Positions 17,202 through 26,098 of a stretch of 46,805 bases of DNA are shown here, piece after piece. The DNA is taken from the NCBI RefSeq assembly GCF_000758885.1, contig NZ_JRNB01000006.1, positions 1-46,805 on the forward strand. Reading direction: 5' to 3'. The notes below the pieces were generated by a model. That model was not told the DNA's origin. It saw only the letters and a program-made list of their open reading frames with translations, and made no database searches. Positions within the stretch are counted from its first letter, which is position 1; each line of letters starts with the position of its first letter. A program made the position numbers and the translations under genes. The stretch is from Peptostreptococcus sp. MV1 (GTDB lineage: Bacteria; Bacillota; Clostridia; Peptostreptococcales; Peptostreptococcaceae).

Positions 17202-17795
17202 ATGAATGAATCAAAATTAAAAACAAAAGATTTAGTTAACATCGGCATTTTTTCAGTGATTTATATGGCGTTATCCATGGCGGTAATGTTTATTCCTGTG
17301 TTTTCTCCGATACTTTGGTTATTATGGCCAGCAATGACAGGCATAATATGTAATTTTATTTACATGTTGTTGGTCTCTAAGGTGCCAAAACCAGGAACGG
17401 CTTTACTTTTGATAGCAATTACAGGGATTATATATTTTGCTATAGGAGAATGCACTTTTACAATTGTCATAACTTGCGTTATTGCAGGGGTTTTAGCAGA
17501 AATTACTAGAAAAATTTTGGGATATAAAAGTCAAAAAAGCGTAATAGTATCTTCAGGATTGATTTGCATTGGGTTGATTGGCTCACCATTGCCTATGTGG
17601 TTGTTCCAAGAATCTTATATGAAATCTATTATTAAAATGGGAATGAGTCCAGAATATGTAAATAAATTACAAACTTTAATTTCAATTCCAACACTTATCG
17701 GGATGATCATTACTGCATTTATTGGAGGAGTCATTGGTGCATATATAGGTAAAGCAATGTTCAAAAAACGTTTTGAAAAAGCTGGAATTATGTAA
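17202..17795 (+). CDS. ECF transporter S component, Trep_Strep (MptD-like) family
   Basis: 197 aa, about six hydrophobic segments, with a short Lys-rich N terminus (KLKTKDLVNIGIFSVIY) typical of substrate-binding ECF subunits. Length and the pattern of small residues fit the Trep_Strep integral membrane family, usually found next to EcfT/EcfA and a pair of ABC half-transporters in Firmicutes. It would capture the substrate in the membrane for import driven by EcfT-EcfA. Given the metallophore cluster beside it, the substrate may be a metal-chelate, a precursor or a metal; the family's substrate is not settled as far as I know. ATG behind GGAGG; the stop abuts the next ATG. Confidence 0.8.
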   Translation: MNESKLKTKDLVNIGIFSVIYMALSMAVMFIPVFSPILWLLWPAMTGIICNFIYMLLVSKVPKPGTALLLIAITGIIYFAIGECTFTIVITCVIAGVLAEITRKILGYKSQKSVIVSSGLICIGLIGSPLPMWLFQESYMKSIIKMGMSPEYVNKLQTLISIPTLIGMIITAFIGGVIGAYIGKAMFKKRFEKAGIM

Positions 17796-18482
17796 ATGGA
17801 GGGTATTACAAGAGGCATTATAAAGCTAAATCCACTAACTGAAATCATTTTTTTGATTTCAGTTAGTATTATTAGCTTTGCAAATAATAGCTTAAAATTA
17901 GATGTTTTTATTCTTTTAATGGCTGCTATTATAGCCTTATTTATGGGACTTGTTAAAATATCTTTAAAGGCATTATCTATGTTTGTATTATTACAGGGAT
18001 TGAAATATTTTGTTTTGCCGTTTCTACCAGATGTCATATCAGCACATTTTGGATTATTGGTGATTCATGCTCCTAAGTTAATACCGATTTTTTTAGTTGG
18101 TCAAATTCTTATAAAAACTAATCCTATACGAAATATTATGTATGCCTTAAAAATGATGCATTTTCCAAAAAGCCTAATTATTTCTCTAGCAATAGCTATC
18201 AGATATTTTCCATCTTTAAGAGAAGAAAAAATATTAATCTCAGACGCAATAAAAATAAGAGGCGTGACTGGATTTAAAAAGATACAATTAGGACTAATAT
18301 CTTTAATAGTTACAGCTTCTAATACCGCAGATGAATTAGCTCAAGCTATTACAGTAAGAGGGATAGAAAATCCTGCAAGAAAGACTTTTATGGATGATGC
18401 AGGATTTAACATTTGGGATCTAATAATTATTCTATTATGTATTCTGATGTTCTTTAATGTAAAGTTCAAGTTATTTTTATAA
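17796..18482 (+). CDS. ECF transporter transmembrane coupling protein (EcfT)
   Basis: 228 aa. Hydrophobic segments are followed by a cytoplasmic stretch with the two short Arg-Gly coupling motifs typical of EcfT (DAIKIRGV and AITVRGIENP), which dock into grooves of the two ATPase domains. Its ATG directly follows the TAA of the S component gene, so the subunits should be co-translated. The length is a little shorter than the usual 250-270 aa, but both coupling motifs and a final hydrophobic helix are present. Confidence 0.88.
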   Translation: MEGITRGIIKLNPLTEIIFLISVSIISFANNSLKLDVFILLMAAIIALFMGLVKISLKALSMFVLLQGLKYFVLPFLPDVISAHFGLLVIHAPKLIPIFLVGQILIKTNPIRNIMYALKMMHFPKSLIISLAIAIRYFPSLREEKILISDAIKIRGVTGFKKIQLGLISLIVTASNTADELAQAITVRGIENPARKTFMDDAGFNIWDLIIILLCILMFFNVKFKLFL

Positions 18483-18494
18483 GAGGTACGAAAC

Positions 18495-19910
18495 ATGATT
18501 AATATAAATGAGGCTTCATATTCCTATAAGAGAAGCTTAGAAGATCAGTTAAAGAAAATTTCAATAAAGATTAATCAAGGAGAAGTTATCTTATTATGCG
18601 GAAAATCTGGTTCTGGGAAAACAACTATAACAAAATTAATCAATGGATTGATTCCTCATTTTTTAGAGGGAAATTTATTAGGAAATATTTTTATAAATGG
18701 GATAAACACAAAACAAATGAAGATATATGAAATTTCTGAAAAAGTGGGAACAATTTTTCAAAACCCCAAAACACAGTTTTTTAATTTAGATTCAGATAGT
18801 GAACTAACATTTGGATTAGAAAATTTAGGTGAAAACCCTGATAAAATAAAAAGACAAGTTTTTAAAGTAGTACGTGATTTAGGAATTGAAAGATTAAAAA
18901 ACAGAAATGTTTTTATGATGTCAGGTGGAGAAAAGCAATTACTTGCTATTGCATCTATTTATGCTACCAATCCAGATGTATATGTGTTTGATGAACCTTC
19001 TGCAAATATTGATGAGTATGGCATTGAAAGAATAAGAGAGATGCTTATAAATCTTAAAGCTCAGGGCAAGACAATTATTATTTCTGAACATAGACTTTAT
19101 TATTTAATGGATTTAATTGATAGAGCTATTTATTTACAAGACGGAAAAATAAAATATGTTTTTTCAAATGTGGAATTTTCTTCGATTAGTAACGAATCAC
19201 GAAAGAAACTAGGGCTTAGAACTTTTATAAGAAAGAAAAATGATGATTTTGCAAATCCTGTCACATTTTGTGAATCTGATGACTTTGTAGTTTCAAATTT
19301 AGAATATGAAAATAAGAAACAAAAAATTTTAGATAAGATAAATATTTCCGGAAACAAGGGAGATATTATTGCAATCACAGGTAAAAATGGTCAAGGAAAA
19401 ACAACATTAATGAGAATTTTATGTGGACTGTTGAAAGAAAACGAAGGGAAAATAAGCTATAAAGGAAGTCCCATAAAATATAAAAAACGAAGAAAACTTT
19501 GTTATATGGTTATGCAAGATGTAATTCATCAGTTTTTTTCTGAATCTGTAAGAGATGAATTTAGTTTATTTGATTCTAAAATAGATGAAAAGCAAATAGA
19601 TAATATTCTAGAAAAATTAGATCTTAAAAAATTAGATAATCGTCATCCTATGTGCTTATCAGGAGGTCAAATGCAGAGACTTTCTGTAGCATTGGGGATG
19701 TTAATGGATAGAGAAATTATTATTTTGGACGAACCAACGAGTGGACTTGATTATACAAATATGCTCGAAATAAGCAAAGTCATTAAAGAATTTTCAAATA
19801 ATAAAATTATATTTATTGTTACGCATGATAATGAATTGATTGATAGTACATGTAATAAATTATTGGAGATTTGCGATGGCAGAATAAAAAGATTTTATGA
19901 AAGAAGGTAA
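18495..19910 (+). CDS. ECF transporter double ATPase (EcfA-EcfA' fused)
   Basis: 471 aa with two complete ABC ATPase domains in one chain. First: Walker A GKSGSGKT (about 36), signature MSGGEKQ (about 142), Walker B VYVFDEPSANID. Second: Walker A GKNGQGKT (about 296), signature LSGGQMQR (about 389), Walker B IIILDEPTSGLD, then switch His in VTHDNE. It energises the EcfT/S module. The gene starts 12 nt after ecfT and ends 3 nt before the first ABC half-transporter gene. Confidence 0.93.
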   Translation: MININEASYSYKRSLEDQLKKISIKINQGEVILLCGKSGSGKTTITKLINGLIPHFLEGNLLGNIFINGINTKQMKIYEISEKVGTIFQNPKTQFFNLDSDSELTFGLENLGENPDKIKRQVFKVVRDLGIERLKNRNVFMMSGGEKQLLAIASIYATNPDVYVFDEPSANIDEYGIERIREMLINLKAQGKTIIISEHRLYYLMDLIDRAIYLQDGKIKYVFSNVEFSSISNESRKKLGLRTFIRKKNDDFANPVTFCESDDFVVSNLEYENKKQKILDKINISGNKGDIIAITGKNGQGKTTLMRILCGLLKENEGKISYKGSPIKYKKRRKLCYMVMQDVIHQFFSESVRDEFSLFDSKIDEKQIDNILEKLDLKKLDNRHPMCLSGGQMQRLSVALGMLMDREIIILDEPTSGLDYTNMLEISKVIKEFSNNKIIFIVTHDNELIDSTCNKLLEICDGRIKRFYERR

Positions 19911-19913
19911 AAG

Positions 19914-21626
19914 ATGGATATCTTAAAGGGACATAAAAGCAAGATTTTCGCAGCTGTATTCATTGCGATAATAGGAGTAGGATTTGGTGTAATACCTTAT
20001 TTTTCTGTAGCAGCCATTATTAATAACTTGGTTGCAAAAAATACAAATTTAAATAATTATTATCCATATATTTTTGCTGTATTTTTGGGATTTTTAGCAA
20101 GTATATTATTTCATGAAATATCTACTATTATTTCTCATAATCTTGCCTACAGGATTATTGAAGATAAAAGAAAGTTATTAGCTGACAAATTAAGTAAAAT
20201 TTCTATGGGAGAAGTTGAAAGAAAAAGCAGCGGACAGTGGTCTCAATTTATGGTGGAAACACTTGATAAAATGGAAAAACCGATTGCTCATGTGATTCCT
20301 GAAGTTATTGCTAATATATTCATTCCTATAGTATTGGTCATAACAATTTTTATAATGGACTGGAGAATAGGAATTGCGAATTTACTTACAATTCCATTGG
20401 GATTATTGTTTTCAATGTTAATGATGCGAGGTTATGAAGAAAAATCTAAAAGATACCAAGAAGCAGCTAAAGCTATGAATACGACAATGGTTGAATATGT
20501 AAATGGTATTAAAGTTATAAAAGCATTTAATAAATCAGCATCATCATTTGGGAAATTTAGAAAGACTGTTGAAGAAAATAAGAACGCAATGCTTGATTGG
20601 TACTTGAGTGTTTGTTTTTCAATGACAGCAACTATGGAAACTATCCCGTCAACTATGGTCTTTGTTTTACCAGCTTCCTTGTATTTCTTTATGAAGGGTA
20701 GTGTTGAAGTAGGGACTCTTATCATGTGTATATTGCTATCATATGCTTCATATAAACCATTAATAAAAGCTATGAGTCATATGGAAACAATAGCAAATAT
20801 AAAAGTTGTATTTGAAGAAATAAAAAAAATAATGGAAATTCCTAACTTAAAAAGAGGAGAAGAAGTAAGAGATATAAAATCTTATGATGTAGAGTTTAAA
20901 GATGTTACATTTGCATATGAAGAGTCAAAGAATGTATTAAATAATATTTCGTTTAAAGCAAATGAAAATGAGTTAACTGCAATCGTTGGAAATTCAGGTA
21001 GTGGAAAGTCTACTATTACAAAACTAATCGCAGGATTTTGGAATGTTTCTAATGGAGAAATTTTGATTGGAAAAACAAATTTGAACGAATTGCCTTTAAA
21101 ACAGAATATGGAGCTTGTTAGCTATGTGTCGCAAGAAAACTTTCTTTTTAATAAAACAATATTAGAAAATTTAAAGATGGCGAAGGAAGATGCGAGTATG
21201 GATGAAATTAAAGAGGCTTGTGAAAAAGCGAGTTGCTATAATTTTATAAAGGGCCTACCAAATGGATATCAAACTATTGTAGGGAAGGGAGGAGCAAATC
21301 TTTCTGGAGGAGAAAAGCAAAGAATTGCAATAGCTAGGTGTTTTTTAAAGAATAGTCCTATTGTACTACTTGATGAAGCAACAGCATATTCTGATCCTGA
21401 CAATGAATCAGTTATTCAACAGTCTATTGATAAGTTAATTAAAGATAAAACAGTGATTATGGTAGCTCACAGGTTATCTACAATTGTAAATGCAAATAAA
21501 ATAATTGTGGTGGATAATGGAGAAGTAATTGAAGAAGGCACTCATAAACAATTACTCGAGTTAAATGGGAGATACAAAAAAATGTGGGATGTATATACAG
21601 AATCTAAAGAAATCGAGGTGATATAA
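19914..21626 (+). CDS. ABC half-transporter, exporter fold (YbtP/IrtA-like), subunit 1
   Basis: 570 aa: about six membrane segments in residues 1-310, then an ATPase domain with Walker A GNSGSGKST (about 358), signature LSGGEKQR (about 462), Walker B VLLDEATAYSDPDNE and switch His in VAHRLST. Adjacent exporter-fold half-transporters that pair as a heterodimer are known to import metallophores (YbtPQ for yersiniabactin, IrtAB for mycobactin), so import of the product made by the upstream NRPS genes is the leading idea. The D-loop is YSD rather than the common SSVD, and similar departures are seen in heterodimeric pairs. The stop is 1 nt before the partner gene. Confidence 0.85.
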   Translation: MDILKGHKSKIFAAVFIAIIGVGFGVIPYFSVAAIINNLVAKNTNLNNYYPYIFAVFLGFLASILFHEISTIISHNLAYRIIEDKRKLLADKLSKISMGEVERKSSGQWSQFMVETLDKMEKPIAHVIPEVIANIFIPIVLVITIFIMDWRIGIANLLTIPLGLLFSMLMMRGYEEKSKRYQEAAKAMNTTMVEYVNGIKVIKAFNKSASSFGKFRKTVEENKNAMLDWYLSVCFSMTATMETIPSTMVFVLPASLYFFMKGSVEVGTLIMCILLSYASYKPLIKAMSHMETIANIKVVFEEIKKIMEIPNLKRGEEVRDIKSYDVEFKDVTFAYEESKNVLNNISFKANENELTAIVGNSGSGKSTITKLIAGFWNVSNGEILIGKTNLNELPLKQNMELVSYVSQENFLFNKTILENLKMAKEDASMDEIKEACEKASCYNFIKGLPNGYQTIVGKGGANLSGGEKQRIAIARCFLKNSPIVLLDEATAYSDPDNESVIQQSIDKLIKDKTVIMVAHRLSTIVNANKIIVVDNGEVIEEGTHKQLLELNGRYKKMWDVYTESKEIEVI

Positions 21627-21627
21627 A

Positions 21628-23370
21628 GTGAGAGAATTGATAAAAACTTTATATGAGGTGTCAGGGTCATATTCAAATAAAATAACAAAAATGCTCATTT
21701 TTGATGTATTTAAGGGAGTATTTGAAGGAGTTTCTTTAGGTGCAATTCTATTATGTTTGACCAAAATTTGTGAAAATATATTTACGAACCAAAGCATTTT
21801 AATGAGAGATGTGTATATTGTTTTTATTTTTGCAGCTATAAGTTTGGTGGGGAAAATTATATTTGGATATCTGGCTGATAAAAACAAATATATTGCTTCG
21901 TACAATTTAGGAGCAGAAAATAGATTATATATTGGTGATCGTTTAAAAAATGTAAACATGGGATATTTCAGCACAAATTCTTTAGGGAATATAGCAGGAG
22001 CATTGTCAACTGTTATAGGTGAACTTGAAACAATAGGAGTTTTTATTATTGAGCAAATGCTTGTAGGTACAATACAGACACTAATTATGGTTATTTTCAT
22101 ACTACCTTATGATTTTGCAACAGCTATAATTATATTGTTGACTTTGATTGTTGGAACCTTAGTAAACTTATTCACACAAAAAAGCACAGATCAACTAACA
22201 GAGAGATTGTTAGGACTTAAATTGGATTTAAGTGAAAAAATGCTTGAGTATGTAAATGGGATAGGAATAACTAAAGCATTTGGAAAAGATAAAAATACAG
22301 TTAAGGAACTAAACGAAAGTATTACAAAAAGTCGCAAAGGTTTCCTTGCTGTAGAAAAAATTTTAGTTCCAACACAGTTTTTATTCTTGTTAGTATTTAA
22401 ACTTGGTATTTGTGTGATAATTTTTAGTTCTATAATAAGATATTTATCAGGGGATATTGAAGTTACTAAAGCTATTATATTAATTGTTATGAGTTTTGTT
22501 GTTTTTTCTGGATTTGAATTAGCAGGAAGTATGCAGAGTATTAAGGGTGTTGCTGTACGAAATCTTAATACTGTTATAAATTTAAGAAATTTACCTGTAA
22601 TTGAAGAAGGTGAAATGACAGAAGTAGATAAAGCAGAAATATCAATGAACAATATTTCATTTTCTTATGGAAAAGAAAATCTTTTCAATAATCTAAGTAT
22701 GCTTGTTCCAGATGGAAAAACAACTGCTCTTGTTGGATTTTCAGGAAGTGGTAAAACAACACTTTGCAATTTAATGGCGAGGTTTTGGGATGTAAATTCT
22801 GGCGAAGTAAAAGTTGGAAATCTAAATATTAAACAGTACAAGTATGATGAATTGCTTTCAAATTTTAGCTTTGTTTTTCAAGACGTGTATCTTTTTGATG
22901 ATACCATAAAAAACAATATTAAGTTTGGTAATCCAAATGCAACAGATGAAGAAATGATAGATATTGCCAAAAAAGCTCAGTGCCATGATTTTATTATGAA
23001 ATTGCCACAAGCTTATGATACTGTTTTGCAAGAAGGGGGTTCAAACCTATCGGGAGGTGAACGCCAGAGAATATCTATTGCGAGAGCTATGTTAAAGCCA
23101 AGTAAATTTATAATTCTTGATGAGGCAACTTCAAGCGTAGATCCAGAAAATGAAAAAGAATTATTGATTGCTTTGAAAAACTTATTAAAAGGCAAAACCG
23201 TTATTGTAATTGCACACAAGCTTTCTACTGTAAAAAATGCAGATCAGATAGTTGTTTTAAAAGACGGTGTTATAAAACAAGTAGGAACACATAGTGAACT
23301 TGCATCTAAACATGGAATATATAAGGATTTTATTGAAATCAGAAAACAATCTGAAAAGTGGAAGATTTAA
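21628..23370 (+). CDS. ABC half-transporter, exporter fold (YbtQ/IrtB-like), subunit 2
   Basis: 580 aa with a GTG start behind GAGGTGATATAAA. Membrane part about 1-320; Walker A GFSGSGKT (about 369), signature LSGGERQR (about 473), Walker B IILDEATSSVDPENE, switch His in IAHKLST. It forms the presumed heterodimer with the upstream half-transporter. Both ATP sites look complete. The last codons run into the start of an EcfA remnant (23358 on), which suggests a recombination point close to the end of this gene. Confidence 0.85.
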   Translation: MRELIKTLYEVSGSYSNKITKMLIFDVFKGVFEGVSLGAILLCLTKICENIFTNQSILMRDVYIVFIFAAISLVGKIIFGYLADKNKYIASYNLGAENRLYIGDRLKNVNMGYFSTNSLGNIAGALSTVIGELETIGVFIIEQMLVGTIQTLIMVIFILPYDFATAIIILLTLIVGTLVNLFTQKSTDQLTERLLGLKLDLSEKMLEYVNGIGITKAFGKDKNTVKELNESITKSRKGFLAVEKILVPTQFLFLLVFKLGICVIIFSSIIRYLSGDIEVTKAIILIVMSFVVFSGFELAGSMQSIKGVAVRNLNTVINLRNLPVIEEGEMTEVDKAEISMNNISFSYGKENLFNNLSMLVPDGKTTALVGFSGSGKTTLCNLMARFWDVNSGEVKVGNLNIKQYKYDELLSNFSFVFQDVYLFDDTIKNNIKFGNPNATDEEMIDIAKKAQCHDFIMKLPQAYDTVLQEGGSNLSGGERQRISIARAMLKPSKFIILDEATSSVDPENEKELLIALKNLLKGKTVIVIAHKLSTVKNADQIVVLKDGVIKQVGTHSELASKHGIYKDFIEIRKQSEKWKI

Positions 23371-23627
23371 ATTTGAGTAATAGATCAATTTTAATTTTTG
23401 ACGAGCCTACAAGTGGTTTGGATTTTAGGAATATGAAAGAAGTTTCTAATGAAATGATGAGGCTTAAAGAGGACGGAGAAACTATTTTTATTATCACACA
23501 TGATCCGGAATTAGTAGAATGTTGTTGTGATTATTTTATGTTTATGGATAATGGAAAAGTCAAATGGCATGGTATTAAAGATGAAAAGAATATGGAAAAA
23601 ATTAGGGAATTCTTCAATCAAACTTAA
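23358..23627 (+). pseudogene. C-terminal remnant of an EcfA-type ATPase
   Basis: 89 codons, in a frame overlapping the end of the half-transporter gene. They contain Walker B and D-loop (ILIFDEPTSGLD) and the switch His (FIITHDPE) of an ABC ATPase, but no Walker A and no signature. The fragment is closest by eye to the second half of the double EcfA at 18495-19910, though clearly different in sequence, so it is not a simple duplication. It probably remains from another ECF cassette after deletion or recombination. A protein from it could not bind ATP. Confidence 0.75.
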
Positions 23628-23668
23628 AATTTGCTTAAAAAATATGGACGAAAAAAGGAGGTAATTTT

Positions 23669-25033
23669 ATGAAACAAGATATGAAAGAACAATTATTAAC
23701 AAAAAGACCCATAGATTTACTTTTTCAATTATCTGTCCCTGCTGTAATAGGAATGATAGTAATAGGTCTTTATCCACTAATGGATGGAATTTTTGCAGGA
23801 AATATTATAGGACAAACTGCAATGACAGCTTGTGGTGTAGCTATGCCACTTACCTTTTTTAATAGTGGAGTATCTACACTCATAGGTGTAGGTTCAGCAT
23901 CAGTTTTATCAAGAGCTATAGGAAAGGGTGACCAAAAAACAGTTGATAAAATTATGGGAAATTTAATCTTTTGGGTTATTCTATTCTCATTAATTATTAC
24001 AATAGGCGGAATTTTACTTGCACCACATTTTTTAGATATGGTTGGAGCAAGTGGAGAAATTAAAGAATATGGTATCAGATATTTACGAGTAATTTTCATT
24101 GGTTCTCTATTTGTAAACTTTACTCAATCAGCAAACATGGTTATGCGTGGAGAAGGATTAATGAAAAAAGCAATGCTCATTATGGGGCTAGGGGCTTTTT
24201 TAAACATAATTCTTGATCCCATTCTAATGAAATTAATGGGAAAATACGCAATAGAAGGGGCTGCACTTGCAACTATTACAGCACAATTTGTTCAAGCGAT
24301 AATAACACTCCATTACTTCAAATATAAAAGTAAAGCAGTAAAAATAAATAAAATCAAACCTGATCAGGAAATAAAAAAAGAAATGTTTGGCGTAGGGTCA
24401 TCTGCTATGATGATGCAAATTTTATTTATGATTCAACAAACAATGCTATATAAAATGTCATTTAAATATGGCGGAGATACAAATGCTATCTTGATGGCAG
24501 CAACACTTAGAATATATGCCTTTTCATTCATTCCACTTTGGGGAATGAGTCAAGGTTTACAACCTGTAGTTGGTACAAATTTTGGAGCGAAAAAATACGA
24601 CAGAGTAAAAGAAGCTATGAAAGTATTTTCTATCGGAGGATTAGTTCTTGCATCAATATTTTGGATACCAGCATTAGCATTTTCAAAGAATATACTTTCC
24701 TTATTTGGAGTAGAAGAAAGTATTATAACTCAAGGGATAGGGAACTTTAGATTATTTTATTCTATCTTTATCCTATATGGAGTAATGGTAATGACTATAA
24801 CATTCTTCCAATCAATAGGAAGCGCTAAAAAAGCTGGCATAATAGTAATGCTAAGACAGTTATTTTTGTTCGTACCTGCCATGATTGTTTTACCAATGAT
24901 ATTTGGCGTTAAAGCAGTATGGTTTGCTGAACCCCTTGTAGATTTAATTATGATAATAGTTGGTGTAGTAATGATGTTTGGGGAACTAAATAGGATGGAT
25001 AAAATTGGTTTGAAAAATTCAAGTAATGAATAA
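23669..25033 (+). CDS. MATE-family multidrug/metabolite efflux transporter
   Basis: 454 aa, about twelve hydrophobic segments in two homologous halves, with MATE features (PAVIGMIVIGLYPLMDGIFAG at the start and GMSQGLQPVVGTNFGAKK opening the second half). MepA/NorM-type MATE proteins export cationic compounds using Na+ or H+ gradients. Its position after the transporter block suggests export of the metallophore, or self-protection, although MATE genes are also common accessory cargo. Strong AAAGGAGG ribosome site. Confidence 0.88.
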   Translation: MKQDMKEQLLTKRPIDLLFQLSVPAVIGMIVIGLYPLMDGIFAGNIIGQTAMTACGVAMPLTFFNSGVSTLIGVGSASVLSRAIGKGDQKTVDKIMGNLIFWVILFSLIITIGGILLAPHFLDMVGASGEIKEYGIRYLRVIFIGSLFVNFTQSANMVMRGEGLMKKAMLIMGLGAFLNIILDPILMKLMGKYAIEGAALATITAQFVQAIITLHYFKYKSKAVKINKIKPDQEIKKEMFGVGSSAMMMQILFMIQQTMLYKMSFKYGGDTNAILMAATLRIYAFSFIPLWGMSQGLQPVVGTNFGAKKYDRVKEAMKVFSIGGLVLASIFWIPALAFSKNILSLFGVEESIITQGIGNFRLFYSIFILYGVMVMTITFFQSIGSAKKAGIIVMLRQLFLFVPAMIVLPMIFGVKAVWFAEPLVDLIMIIVGVVMMFGELNRMDKIGLKNSSNE

Positions 25034-25067
25034 TGAGTGGATTGATTTAAAAGAATGGAGGTAAAAT

Positions 25068-25136
25068 ATGCAAAAAAATATAATTAAAGTAAATTTACCT
25101 TTTTTCTTTGGTTTACGCTGTTTACAAGTTAGATAA
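25068..25136 (+). CDS. Possible 22-aa leader peptide before the sigma-like gene
   Basis: ATG at 25068 behind GGAGG (25058-25062), reading MQKNIIKVNLPFFFGLRCLQ then VR and a stop. It lies 54 nt before a hairpin terminator (25190-25230) that precedes the sigma-like gene. A translated short ORF followed by a terminator is the layout of translational attenuation or leader control. The peptide has no recognisable function; the Leu/Phe-rich stretch and single Cys are its only features. Confidence 0.4.
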   Translation: MQKNIIKVNLPFFFGLRCLQVR

Positions 25137-25189
25137 CTCAGTTAAAAAATTAAATACAATTACTATTAGAAAGAGTTTCTTTCATTCTA

Positions 25190-25230
25190 GAGGACTAACC
25201 ATGCCCAAGAGCAGGAGTCCTCCTTTTTTT
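25190..25230 (+). terminator. Terminator/attenuator before the sigma-like gene
   Basis: GAGGACT (25190-25196) pairs with AGTCCTC (25216-25222) across a 19-nt loop, followed by seven T's. It stands between the short leader ORF and the sigma-like gene, so it could end the upstream transcript or act as an attenuator. Confidence 0.7.
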
Positions 25231-25272
25231 GTCTGAAAACATAAAGACAAAAAAAGAATGGAGGAAATATAA

Positions 25273-25683
25273 ATGACAAAAGAATATTACCTTTATGTCG
25301 GTGGGCAAAAAATCAAAGTAAGTGAGCAGATATACAAAGTCTACTGGCAAGAAAGAGAACACGAAAAATATTTAGAGCAGGTGGACAAGAAAAACCACTT
25401 GCTATTTTTTTCGTCTCTAAATCACGATGGGAATTTTGAAGATAATCTAGAAGATAAAAATGTTGATGTTGAAAAAGTTGTAGCTACACAAATGATGATT
25501 GAAGCACTAAGAAATGCAATGTCAAAGTTAAATAAGGATGAACGGGAAATCATAGAAAGATTATATTTCAATGATGAAACACTTCGTGCAGTAGCAAAGA
25601 CTAAAAATATCTCACATCCAACTTTAATTAAAAGACGAGATAAAATTTTAGAAAAACTAAAGAAATTTATAGAAGAACTATAA
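25273..25683 (+). CDS. Sigma-70-family protein (region 4 type) of the mobile element
   Basis: 136 aa. The C-terminal half is a sigma region-4 helix-turn-helix: LNKDEREIIERLYF then ETLRAVAKTKNISHPTLIKR. The N-terminal half (YYLYVGGQKIKVSEQIYKVY) matches small sigma-like proteins carried near the recombinases of Tn1549/CTn-type elements, as I recall them. No region 2 is evident, so it may not act as an independent sigma factor. It is preceded by GGAGG and followed by a terminator. It may regulate element excision or transfer genes. Confidence 0.8.
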   Translation: MTKEYYLYVGGQKIKVSEQIYKVYWQEREHEKYLEQVDKKNHLLFFSSLNHDGNFEDNLEDKNVDVEKVVATQMMIEALRNAMSKLNKDEREIIERLYFNDETLRAVAKTKNISHPTLIKRRDKILEKLKKFIEEL

Positions 25684-25698
25684 ATTCTGGTTACCAAA

Positions 25699-25746
25699 GA
25701 GGGCAAATTTTCCTTTATAAAGTGAAGGGGAATTTTGTCCTCTTTT
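25699..25746 (+). terminator. Terminator after the sigma-like gene
   Basis: Imperfect inverted repeat from GAGGGCAAATTTTCC (25699 on) to GGGGAATTTTGTCCTC (ending 25742) with G-U pairs, followed by TTTT. Confidence 0.6.
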
Positions 25747-26098
25747 ATATAAAAAAGAAATTGAAAGAATTTTGAACCTTGACAACTGAATAGACCAAGA
25801 CAGGACATTAACCATTTGTGGAGCTTTATAATTTCTTCGCCATAACTTTTCTGCTGATAAGGATTTCGGTTTAAATAAATACTCTAGTTAAAAGAAGGAT
25901 AAAAGAAAACGAGCGACAAAAAGAAATTATATATTCAGCCTAGGAAACTGATGCATTGAAGCAAATGGGGATAATGATACTTCTACAGTTGTTGCCGGCT
26001 CATCTTGAAAAGGGGCGGTGGTGAAATTCCAATGTCGTGACCTACACGCCTGTTAATGTCAAAAAACTTAAAAAAATTAAAGATAAGGAGAAGATATT
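25747..26098 (+). ncRNA. Long noncoding stretch with RNA-like structure before the recombinases
   Basis: About 350 nt without an ORF. It starts with a -35-like TTGACA (25779-25784) for which I find no good -10. From about 25940 it is noticeably more GC-rich than its surroundings and holds nested complementary segments: AACTG (25946-25950) with CAGTT (25986-25990), TGC/GCA around a 6-nt loop (25952-25963), and GGCGGTG (26014-26020) with CACGCC (26045-26050), one bulged G. From memory, very similar text precedes recombinase genes in other Firmicutes conjugative elements, which would fit a conserved structured RNA or regulatory DNA. It is not a riboswitch class I recognise. Confidence 0.4.

Noticed and set aside
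17615-18037. 140-codon minus-strand frame across the S component and EcfT genes
   Set aside because: Antisense shadow of two well-supported membrane protein genes; hydrophobicity is inherited from the complement.
21561-22652. Two long minus-strand frames within the ABC half-transporter genes
   Set aside because: Both are antisense to conserved ABC coding sequence and show no domain of their own.
24538-24750. 70-codon plus-strand frame inside the MATE gene
   Set aside because: Out of frame with the MATE protein, composition atypical, no ribosome site.
25930-26060. Known riboswitch (cobalamin or c-di-GMP) ahead of the recombinases
   Set aside because: The GC-rich segment lacks the conserved boxes I know for those classes, and no fitting downstream gene is present.
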